Both the position numbers and the translations under genes were made by a program. The notes beneath the pieces are model-generated. The model ran no database searches, was not told the origin of the DNA, and saw only the letters and a list, made by a program, of their open reading frames with translations. Positions 5,484-11,687 of a stretch of DNA of 12,479 bases are shown one piece after another. Source of the stretch: Phycisphaerales bacterium. Its GTDB lineage: Bacteria; Planctomycetota; Phycisphaerae; SM23-33. The stretch spans positions 3,267-15,745 of the forward strand of contig PMYM01000146.1 of NCBI GenBank assembly GCA_003171235.1, read 5' to 3'. Within the stretch, counting starts at the first letter, position 1. The number at the start of each line of letters is the position of its first letter.

Positions 5484-6314
5484 TTACTTGAGGCTCTGCT
5501 TGCTGCGGGTGGACTGCAACTGCCGCCTGGCCGGCCGCCGCTCCAGGGCGGCCAGGGATATCTCGATGCATTCCTGCGCTTCATCGGGCGTCATGGGCCC
5601 GACGGTGACAAGGTCGCAGTCGCGGAGGGTGCTCCAGACGAACGGCAGGCCGACGTAAGGCATGACCCGCCCCGCCGCCATCGGCTTGATGCACGTGACG
5701 GGGTGGCGGGCGTTGTGGATGACCTTCTGCACCCAGTCGATCTCCACGTTCATAAGGAAACCGGCAGAGTTGTAGATGGAGACGTAGGAGCAGACGTCCA
5801 GCCCCTGGCGGTCCGCCGCGACGATCACCTCGGGCATGTGCGTGGACAGGCCGGGAATCATGCCGCGCTGGCGGATCATGGCGCAGAACTCCGGACCATG
5901 CCGGATGGTGCGGCTCAGGCCGTCATACAGGCGATCCACCGAGCTGGTGTGCGGCCAGCAGAACCTGACGCCGGCCTTGGCGCAGAGGTCGAAGGACTTG
6001 GCCGTGCCGGAAACGTCCAGCCCTTGGGCCGTCAACTCCAGGTTCGGCGTGCAAATGATGTGGAACTTGCGCCCGGTTCGCTGCTGGGCCAGGTCGAGGC
6101 TCTCGAAGAACAGCGTGCTGAAGGGCCCCATCACCAGGTTGACGCCGGCCTTGAGGTAGACGCACAGCACGTCGGCGATCTTCCGTCGCGTCTGCATGGC
6201 GGTCAGGAAATTAGTGCGGGCGACGGTCTGGTGGGAATAGCCCAGAAACCAGTTGGAGCCGGCCACCAACCGCGAAACCTTGATGCCTCCCAGGTCAGTT
6301 CGTGGAAACGACAT
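5484..6314 (-). CDS. Aldo/keto reductase-like TIM-barrel protein, function unknown
   Basis: A 276-aa cytoplasmic protein. The N-terminus LGGIKVSRLVAGSNWFLGYS (8-27) matches the opening strand of aldo/keto reductases. KPMAAGRV (210-217) and the C-terminal VGPMTPDEAQECIEISL (238-254) match their last barrel strands and the helix after them. The middle, however, lacks the DxxxxY...K...H catalytic tetrad in recognisable form: conserved-looking stretches are CTPNLEL (88-94), GLSTHMPEVI (155-164) and YVSIYNSAGFLM (177-188). It is rich in Cys (nine). It may bind a different cofactor or substrate, so no reaction is assigned. AAGGAG (6330-6325) lies 10 nt before ATG 6314 and overlaps the stop of the upstream gene, from which it is 7 bp away. 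The two are surely one operon. Confidence 0.65.
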   Translation of the reverse strand: MSFPRTDLGGIKVSRLVAGSNWFLGYSHQTVARTNFLTAMQTRRKIADVLCVYLKAGVNLVMGPFSTLFFESLDLAQQRTGRKFHIICTPNLELTAQGLDVSGTAKSFDLCAKAGVRFCWPHTSSVDRLYDGLSRTIRHGPEFCAMIRQRGMIPGLSTHMPEVIVAADRQGLDVCSYVSIYNSAGFLMNVEIDWVQKVIHNARHPVTCIKPMAAGRVMPYVGLPFVWSTLRDCDLVTVGPMTPDEAQECIEISLAALERRPARRQLQSTRSKQSLK

Positions 6315-6321
6315 GCACTGC

Positions 6322-7323
6322 TTACTCCTTGACGCTGCCCGGCGCCGTCGTCGCGCTTGCCGGGACGCTGATATCGGCTGCCGGGCCGACCGGTTGGCTG
6401 GCGGGCTCCTCGCCCAGTTGGCCGTTGTGCAGCCGCTCCAGCGCCTCCAGCACGGCTGCGTCGCTCAGGAGGGTCGTGCCCAGCCGGCTGACCGCCGTCA
6501 TCGGCACCAGGCGCGTGGGCCCGGCGGCGGCCGACGCCAAGGCCTCGCTGTCGGCATAGGGCACTGCCATGTCAAATAGCCCGTGATAGAACAGCACCGG
6601 GCCCTTGTACTTGGCGACGGCCGCCAGGCCCGAGGCCTCCGCCGGGTCAAAGCCGCCCATGCGCCCCGAGGCCGCCACGATCTTCTCCAATTCCTCCTGG
6701 CTGGCGGCGGAGTACATGCGCCGGGCCACCGAGCGGAAGTCCTTGGGCGCCCCCACGGCGATGACCCCGGCCACGCGACCGTCCAGTGCCGCGTACTGCA
6801 GGCCCACCAGCCCGCCCACCTCCACGCCCATCACGTACAAGGGGCCGGAGATGAGCCCCTCCTTCAGCAGGCCGTCCACCGCCGCCTTCACGTCGTGCCG
6901 CTCCAGACAGCCGTAGGTGAAATAGTTGCCGGTGCTCCGGCCGTGGGCGCGAAGGTCCAGCAGCACAAAGTCGTATCCCTTGGGGGCCAGGGCTCCGGCC
7001 ATGCGCAGGTAGGTGATCTTGCTGTCGCACAGGCCGTGCAGCACCACCACCGCCCCGCGATGGGCCACCCCCGCCGGGCCGGCGATCACCCAGGCGTCGA
7101 TGACGGCCTCTTCGGCCACTTCGGTGCGGCGCACGGCGGTGACGATCTTGCGCTCCACCAGCCTCCGCGGCGAGCCGGCCACGGACTCATTAACGCACCC
7201 CCACTGCGTGTCCGGCTGGATCAGCAGACGTGCCTGCTGGCGGTAGGAACATCCCGCCAGAGCCGACCCCAGCGCAGCCGCCATCGCTGCCGCGGCCGCC
7301 GCAATGCAAGTAAACCTCGTCAT
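6322..7323 (-). CDS. Lipoprotein with alpha/beta-hydrolase fold, catalytic triad altered
   Basis: A 333-aa exported protein. The N-terminal signal has a hydrophobic Ala-rich core and lipobox LAGC (22-25), so C25 should be lipidated. The fold is clear: GAVVVLHGLCDSK (90-102) is the oxyanion strand, then FVLLDLRAHGRSTG (119-132), then the nucleophile elbow YVMGVEVGGLVGLQYA (163-178). The usual G-x-S-x-G is here G-V-E-V-G, so Glu168 replaces the catalytic Ser (codon GAG). The acid position survives in YHGLFDMAVP (D251), but no His follows at the usual spacing; the only later His is H299. It is probably a non-hydrolytic relative, or uses other chemistry. The C-terminal ~30 residues are a low-complexity Pro/Ala tail. 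First gene of a two-gene operon with the AKR-like protein. Confidence 0.8.
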   Translation of the reverse strand: MTRFTCIAAAAAAMAAALGSALAGCSYRQQARLLIQPDTQWGCVNESVAGSPRRLVERKIVTAVRRTEVAEEAVIDAWVIAGPAGVAHRGAVVVLHGLCDSKITYLRMAGALAPKGYDFVLLDLRAHGRSTGNYFTYGCLERHDVKAAVDGLLKEGLISGPLYVMGVEVGGLVGLQYAALDGRVAGVIAVGAPKDFRSVARRMYSAASQEELEKIVAASGRMGGFDPAEASGLAAVAKYKGPVLFYHGLFDMAVPYADSEALASAAAGPTRLVPMTAVSRLGTTLLSDAAVLEALERLHNGQLGEEPASQPVGPAADISVPASATTAPGSVKE

Positions 7324-7339
7324 CCATGCACCTGGCTAT

Positions 7340-7368
7340 ATTATCCGCCGCCCAGGCAGGAATGGCAA
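7340..7368 (-). promoter_or_regulatory. Promoter of the hydrolase/AKR-like operon
   Basis: On the minus strand TTGCCA (7368-7363), 17 nt, GATAAT (7345-7340): five of six bases at each box with ideal spacing. The start would be near 7333, only about 10 nt before the ATG at 7323, so the mRNA leader is very short and carries only a weak AGG. Confidence 0.55.
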
Positions 7369-7384
7369 CGGGAATCGCCGCCTC

Positions 7385-7405
7385 CGGCAGGGCCTCACCC
7401 TGCCG
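7385..7405. promoter_or_regulatory. Perfect inverted repeat in the divergent intergenic region
   Basis: CGGCAGGG-CCTCA-CCCTGCCG, an 8-bp perfect inverted repeat. It lies 16 bp upstream of the -35 box of the minus operon and about 90 bp before the sigma gene. It has no T-run, so an operator is more likely than a terminator, but no regulator is identified. Confidence 0.35.
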
Positions 7406-7449
7406 ATTCGCGTCCCCGGCCCAAGGAAGATGAGATTTTCGTAGACAAA

Positions 7450-7477
7450 TCGACGCCTATCGGGACTCTCTTATATT
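7450..7477 (+). promoter_or_regulatory. Possible promoter of the ECF sigma operon
   Basis: TCGACG (7450-7455), 16 nt, TATATT (7472-7477). The -10 is good, the -35 weak. The predicted start (~7484) falls on the ribosome site AGGGG, which is uncomfortably close. An ECF-type GGAAG at 7425-7429 is an alternative upstream box, consistent with autoregulation but lacking a clear CGTC partner. Confidence 0.25.
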
Positions 7478-7494
7478 AGCAGCAGGGGCTGACT

Positions 7495-8010
7495 TTGAAA
7501 GATGACCTGCCCAAAGGCTTGGCTGCGGGCGACGCCGCCGCGTACCAGCAGACGTACGACCTTTACGGCCCGGCGCTCTTCGGCGCCGCCCTGCGCATAT
7601 TGGCTAGCGCGCCCGACGCCGAGGACGCCCTCCAGGACGTGTTCGTCTCGCTGGTCCGCAACCGGGACAGGTTGGCCCAAGTGGGCAACATGAAGGCGTA
7701 CCTGTTCGCGTCGCTGCGCCACGCAGCCGGGCGGATTCTCCGGCGTCGCCAGCACACCGCGGCGACAGAACTGGAGGCGGCGATATCAACGGCGGCACTC
7801 TCATCTGACGACAGGTGCCAATCTGATCGCTTGTGGGCGCTGGCCGCGGGCCTGCCGGCTGTGCAACTGGAGGTGCTGGCCTTGCGGATTCAAGGCGAAC
7901 TTACCTTCAAGGAGATCGCGGATATCTGCGGCATAAGCCTCAACACCGCGGCCAGCCGATATCGATACGCCCTTGAAAAGCTCAAGTTGATGGTGGAGAG
8001 AAAAACATGA
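7495..8010 (+). CDS. RNA polymerase ECF-type sigma factor
   Basis: A 171-aa sigma factor of the extracytoplasmic-function class, made of sigma2 and sigma4 only. Region 2 runs about 15-86: YGPALFGAALRILA, DAEDALQDVFVSLVRN (41-56) and the -10-reading helix NMKAYLFASLRHAAGRILRR (65-84). Region 4 (about 118-165) starts LPAVQLEVLALRI and has the helix-turn-helix LTFKEIADICGISLNTAASR (136-155). The start is TTG at 7495, chosen because AGGGG (7484-7488) lies 6 nt upstream and the next residues KDDLPKGLAAGDAAA fit the family N-terminus. The stop overlaps the next start (ATGA), the usual arrangement for an ECF factor and its membrane anti-sigma. Likely target: this operon and envelope genes, not visible here. 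Confidence 0.92.
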   Translation: MKDDLPKGLAAGDAAAYQQTYDLYGPALFGAALRILASAPDAEDALQDVFVSLVRNRDRLAQVGNMKAYLFASLRHAAGRILRRRQHTAATELEAAISTAALSSDDRCQSDRLWALAAGLPAVQLEVLALRIQGELTFKEIADICGISLNTAASRYRYALEKLKLMVERKT

Positions 8011-8411
8011 CCGGCGATGAACTACCCCCCGACCTGGCGGCGATCGAGCAGGCGCTGCGCGGCCTCTGCCAGCCGGGTGCGGCCCTGCGGGGGCGGGTAA
8101 TGGCAAGTGTGCAGGAAGAACTGCGCGGCTCGGAGCGGGCGGATTTCTGGCAATACGCAGCGGGCGTGGCGGCCGTTTTCCTGGTGCTGCTGAACCTTAG
8201 CGTAACCGTCGCGGCCGTTTCGCCGCCGACGCCCGGCCTGGACCGCAATACGGTGGCAACGCTGCGCGGGCAACTCGACCAGATGCAACTGGGCCTGCCC
8301 GCCGACGAGGTCAACCGACAATGCCTGCTGCTGTGGGCAGGCGAGCAACTGGTGCCATACGGCAGGCCCCGCGGGTCCGCCGGTGGAATGTCCGAATCGC
8401 CGGATAGATAG
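8007..8411 (+). CDS. Single-pass membrane protein, probable anti-sigma factor
   Basis: A 134-aa protein with a cytoplasmic N-terminal segment (1-47), one membrane helix (about 48-70, QYAAGVAAVFLVLLNLSVTV) and an outer part of about 64 residues. It overlaps the sigma gene by 4 bases (ATGA), so translation is coupled and the proteins are made in equal measure. The arrangement is that of an anti-sigma factor: the N-terminal helices (10-40) would bind the sigma. It lacks the HxxxCxxC zinc motif of the ZAS class; the only Cys residues are C21 and C106. Function is inferred from position and topology, not from a recognised domain. The outer part has RNTVATLRGQLDQMQLGLP (80-98), a possible amphipathic helix. 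Confidence 0.6.
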   Translation: MTGDELPPDLAAIEQALRGLCQPGAALRGRVMASVQEELRGSERADFWQYAAGVAAVFLVLLNLSVTVAAVSPPTPGLDRNTVATLRGQLDQMQLGLPADEVNRQCLLLWAGEQLVPYGRPRGSAGGMSESPDR

Positions 8412-8419
8412 GAGAAGCC

Positions 8420-10015
8420 ATGGGACAGGTTCTCTTTTGGCTGGAAGCGGCCATTGCGTCCGTGCTGTTTGTGTCGCTGGGCGTGGGCATAGTGTCGCGG
8501 ACGACGGGGCGTGGCCGCCGGTGGGCGATCCGCATCGCCTGGTGGTTCTTGACCGTGGTGCCGTGGCTGCTTGCCGTTGGAGCATTCGCGGCGACGGAGA
8601 TCTGGGCCGGCGGCGCGCTCTTCCCGCTGATTAGTTCGTCGGCGGCGTGCGCCGCCTTCATAGTGGCCGCGATCATAGTAATCAGGCGCGGGCGCAGGCC
8701 ATCCCCCTCAGCCAATGGGCCGGCCGCGACGGCCTGGCGGCTGGGCCGCCTGTCGCTGGCCTGGGCGGTCGCCCTGCTGCTTGCCTGCATGACCTTCTGG
8801 AACCTGGACCTGGCCGTTCGCCAGGAAATGGCCACCATGCGGGTTGAGGCCGGCGCGGTCGCCTTGTCCGTTTCGCCCCCGCGAGTGCCGGATTCCCAGA
8901 ACGCAGCCCTGCTATACCGCCAGGCACAGGATATCCTGGACGCACGGAAGGATATCTCCGAGGACTGGAGCAAGGCGGTCTCGGATTGGGCCCGCCCCGA
9001 GGTCAAGCCCGACGACCCGCGGATGCTCGACTTTCTGGGCAGGCAAAGGCCGGTAATCGACTTGCTGCGCAAGGCCGGGGAGCTTCCCTCCTGCAATTTC
9101 GGGGTTGAGTACAACCCGCCGTCCGTCACAGTAGTCATGCCCGTACTGAGCCAAATGCGGGGTCTAAGTCGACTGCTTTTCCTGTCGTCGCGGGCAGCCG
9201 CCTACCAGGGGCGGATGGCCGACGCGGCAAATGACCTCAGCGCCGGTTTCGCCCTGGCCGGCCACGTCACTGCCGACCCGCCGCTTATCGCGCTGCTTAT
9301 GGGAGTGGCCGTTGAGGAACAGGCGTTCGACTCGCTTCAGTACCTGCTCGACCACGGGCCCTTGACGGACGAAGCTCTGGACGCCCTGCACCTTGACCCA
9401 TCCATGAGCTTCCATGCCGCACTGCACAGAAGCATACGAATGGAGAAGGCATTTGGCCTGTCCATCTTCACTCTGACCAATCCGGCAGTCGAACTGGCAT
9501 CGCCGGGCCTTCCGGGGCCTTGCTCCGCCGCCCCCTACCGCGTCTTCCTGTGGGAGGTGGACGTTGCAGCGTACCTGCGATGGATGCGAAGGTGCGAAGA
9601 AATGTCCGCCCAGCCGTATTGCAAGAACGCCCAGGAATGGCAGAATCCCCCTGCCGATTACGGAAGGCTCGGCAAGGGCAGCTTGCTGGCCAGTATCTTC
9701 ACCCCCTCTTTCCTTCGGACTGGGGAACACGCCGCCAAGGCCGATGCCCAGCATCGCCTGGCCATGTTGGCCGTGGCCATGTGGCGCTACCGTTTGGCCA
9801 AGGGTTCATTCCCAGCCGACTTGAACCTGCTCGTGCCCGACTACGTCCCGACAGTGCCGCTGGACCCCTTTACCGGGCAGGGCATGAAGATCGCCGATAC
9901 CGACGTGGGCGTCGTCATCTACAGCGTCGGGGCGGACCTCAGAGACGACGGCGGCAAACCGCTGAATAAGGAAAAGACGCGGGGAGATATTGCGTTGGTG
10001 CTGGGCAAACCGTAG
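8420..10015 (+). CDS. Four-helix membrane protein with GspG-like C-terminal domain
   Basis: A 531-aa protein of unknown function. Four membrane helices lie in the first quarter (about 5-26, 37-58, 67-88 and 107-128), then a large helical domain (about 150-440), probably outside the cytoplasm. The last ~85 residues resemble the type II secretion major pseudopilin GspG without its pilin helix: AMLAVAMWRYRLAKGSFPAD (448-467), LVPDYVPTVPLDPFTGQ (471-487), YSVGADLRDDGG (501-512) and GDIALVLG (522-529), equivalent to GspG Ala-x-x-x-Tyr, DPWG, YSxGADGxxGG and DI motifs. Such tails are frequent in planctomycete hypothetical proteins. ATG 8420 has AGGAG (8410-8414) overlapping the previous stop, so it is the third gene of the sigma operon and may be its effector or sensor. 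Confidence 0.75.
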   Translation: MGQVLFWLEAAIASVLFVSLGVGIVSRTTGRGRRWAIRIAWWFLTVVPWLLAVGAFAATEIWAGGALFPLISSSAACAAFIVAAIIVIRRGRRPSPSANGPAATAWRLGRLSLAWAVALLLACMTFWNLDLAVRQEMATMRVEAGAVALSVSPPRVPDSQNAALLYRQAQDILDARKDISEDWSKAVSDWARPEVKPDDPRMLDFLGRQRPVIDLLRKAGELPSCNFGVEYNPPSVTVVMPVLSQMRGLSRLLFLSSRAAAYQGRMADAANDLSAGFALAGHVTADPPLIALLMGVAVEEQAFDSLQYLLDHGPLTDEALDALHLDPSMSFHAALHRSIRMEKAFGLSIFTLTNPAVELASPGLPGPCSAAPYRVFLWEVDVAAYLRWMRRCEEMSAQPYCKNAQEWQNPPADYGRLGKGSLLASIFTPSFLRTGEHAAKADAQHRLAMLAVAMWRYRLAKGSFPADLNLLVPDYVPTVPLDPFTGQGMKIADTDVGVVIYSVGADLRDDGGKPLNKEKTRGDIALVLGKP

Positions 10016-10140
10016 CCGTAGGGCGTGCGGCCCGTGGCGGAGCGGTACGACTGGTCGCCGCGCTGCGCCAAGTGGCTGGCGGCCCAGGGATTTCTCAAGG
10101 GCGCGCGGACACGCTGAAGGGTTGCGATTCCGGATAACCG

Positions 10141-10177
10141 GGGCGGGTGATCGGCCTTTGGTCGATTTCTCCCGCCC
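10141..10177 (+). terminator. Hairpin downstream of the sigma operon
   Basis: GGGCGGG (10141-10147) pairs with CCCGCCC (10171-10177), and inside it ATCG (10150-10153) pairs with CGAT (10163-10166). It begins 126 bp past the last gene. There is no T-run, so intrinsic termination is doubtful; it may only stabilise the 3' end. Confidence 0.35.
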
Positions 10178-10367
10178 TACCGTCTGTCATCGCCTGGCCG
10201 ATGCCGGCATCGCCAACGCGAACCTGTCCCGACAGTTGGCACGGGGATGGCTTTTTCACCGCACGAGAGTCCGGTATTGACGGGGCTTCCGCCACCTCGG
10301 CATGGACTGGCAAGACCTGGCCAAGACTTGCCTGCCCGCCATCTACTGTCATGTCCCAAGTTTGCGC

Positions 10368-10397
10368 TTGTCGCCGTCGCCGCCCCATCCGTAGAAT
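10368..10397 (+). promoter_or_regulatory. Promoter of the exported-protein gene
   Basis: TTGTCG (10368-10373), 18 nt, TAGAAT (10392-10397). The -10 matches five of six bases, the -35 four of six. The start would be near 10404, leaving a 33-nt leader with AGGAG (10424-10428) 8 nt before the ATG. Confidence 0.45.
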
Positions 10398-10436
10398 CCC
10401 TCACAGGGCGTTCACTACTCCTCAGGAGAGCAAATC

Positions 10437-11522
10437 ATGACAGGGCGAAATTGCATCATCTTCTGTGTCGTCACGTTCGCGACACCCCTCATCACGGTTG
10501 CCGCAGACGCTTCAACCAAACCAAGCGAGGTGTCCGTTGCCGTTCCCGCTTCAACGTCCTGGAAAAAGAGAGTGTCCATGACTATCCACTCGGAGATGTA
10601 CGATCCAGGAAAACCCTCTGGCCGCAGGTCAGTAATCGACCTTGACTTCGTCAGGCATGGCGATCAGATGGTCTGGCGCGGCAAATCGCTGACGTGGGGA
10701 GACGACGGCAAGCTCCTGCCAGACGAGAGTTTCACCCATTATGACTTGTTCAGGGACGACCTGGAGATAGAGGTGTTGTCAACCGCCGAGGGTCCGATCC
10801 TGCTGGCGAGAGTGACTACTGTCATTCGGCCGGAGCACCGGCAGATAACATACGAACATGAAGAACACAGTTCCTTCCTGGACGGCGACGTGGACGGCTC
10901 AAGCCACATGAGCGTCGCGGACATTTTGGCGCAATCCGACGTCACAGTGCGCGGCGGGGAAGAGACGGTGGCCGGTGAACCGTGTCAGGTATTGGAAGGA
11001 TACAGCAAGCAGGGGCATGTCACGGCATGGGTGGCGCGGCACAGGGGAAACATTCTGATGAAATATGTAATAGAGAAAACGGGAGATGATCTTTACAACG
11101 GAAAGAAAACGTCAGCGGACGTCAAGCGGGGATTGAAGGCCGCCACGGTGACGGAAATTCTGTCAATAGGGGGTACGTATATCGCCACAAAGGGGGAAAT
11201 CCTGGATTCGGTGGAACTGACCAACGGCCGAAAAAACGAATTCATAGTTAAATGCCAACGGACAAACATAAACCTTCACCCCGATCTGGCGGAGACAAGA
11301 CCCTTCGATATCCAGTTGCCGGAAGGAACAAAAATGGGAGTTGCCGGGAATCCGCGAGCGTCCTACCAGTGGAAGTCGGGGCAGATGGTCTCGCCGGCGG
11401 GAGTAGTGTTTCCTATCACCGGCGCCTGGGCGCCGCCGCCGATCGCATCGCAAACGGCCGCCGGGGCGCGATCCCCGCAGGAAAGCACTCGCCCTCCGAC
11501 CGCGACTCGCAAAGCCCCGTAG
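10437..11522 (+). CDS. Exported protein of unknown function, possibly LolA-like
   Basis: A 361-aa protein with an N-terminal signal peptide (hydrophobic CIIFCVVTFATPLITVAA, cleavage likely after A23 or A25), so periplasmic or surface-exposed. The body is predicted beta-rich. EETVAGEPCQVLEGYS (175-190) followed by VTAWVARHRGNILMKYVIEK (195-214) recalls the modified-substrate strands of LolA/LppX-type outer-membrane lipoprotein-sorting folds, and PFDIQLPEGTKMGV (289-302) resembles the end of that fold. This match is by eye and weak. The last ~45 residues are a Pro/Ala/Thr/Ser tail. It has its own promoter and good AGGAG site. The base composition of its middle, with AT-rich codons such as AAA, ATA and GAA, differs from its neighbours and hints at separate origin. 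Confidence 0.65.
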   Translation: MTGRNCIIFCVVTFATPLITVAADASTKPSEVSVAVPASTSWKKRVSMTIHSEMYDPGKPSGRRSVIDLDFVRHGDQMVWRGKSLTWGDDGKLLPDESFTHYDLFRDDLEIEVLSTAEGPILLARVTTVIRPEHRQITYEHEEHSSFLDGDVDGSSHMSVADILAQSDVTVRGGEETVAGEPCQVLEGYSKQGHVTAWVARHRGNILMKYVIEKTGDDLYNGKKTSADVKRGLKAATVTEILSIGGTYIATKGEILDSVELTNGRKNEFIVKCQRTNINLHPDLAETRPFDIQLPEGTKMGVAGNPRASYQWKSGQMVSPAGVVFPITGAWAPPPIASQTAAGARSPQESTRPPTATRKAP

Positions 11523-11601
11523 GACGCGCAAGAGCCAGATTTGACGCGCAACCCGCTTTGGATTGCCCCGGGCTCGGGCGTCGGCAGAATGACAAACCCG
11601 G

Positions 11602-11629
11602 AAAGAAAACCCCCGACCCGCGTCGGGGG
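11602..11629 (-). terminator. Intrinsic terminator of the HAD-hydrolase gene
   Basis: On the minus strand CCCCCGAC-GCGG-GTCGGGGG, an 8-bp perfect GC-rich stem (11610-11629) followed by TTTTCTTTC. It lies 58 bp past the HAD stop. The plus-strand tail is CTATATGG, so it acts poorly or not at all for the convergent gene ending at 11522. Confidence 0.85.
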
Positions 11630-11687
11630 CTATATGGCGAACCGATTACCGGACACGGGAGTTTCCGTCATGTTTGCCGGTTAGAGG

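Larger units (their letters stand above)
10016..10436. other. Noncoding stretch between sigma operon and exported-protein gene
   Basis: 421 bp without a supported gene. A short GTG-started frame at 10025-10120 encodes about 31 residues including RYDWSPRCAKWLAAQGFL, and might be a gene remnant, but no homologous family is recognised. A hairpin lies at 10141-10177 and a promoter near the right end. The rest shows nothing clear. Confidence 0.5.

Noticed and set aside
5167..5571. 134-codon minus-strand frame across the nfnA leader
   Set aside because: Overlaps the ends of two well-supported genes in other frames and is Arg-rich shadow sequence without a ribosome site.
10025..10120. GTG-started frame with RYDWSPRCAKWLAAQGFL
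   Set aside because: No ribosome site and no recognised family; possibly a remnant, not strong enough to call a pseudogene.
10224..10235. CTGTC-CC-GACAG palindrome as an operator
   Set aside because: A 2-nt centre and no match to a known operator; nothing ties it to a gene start about 200 bp away.
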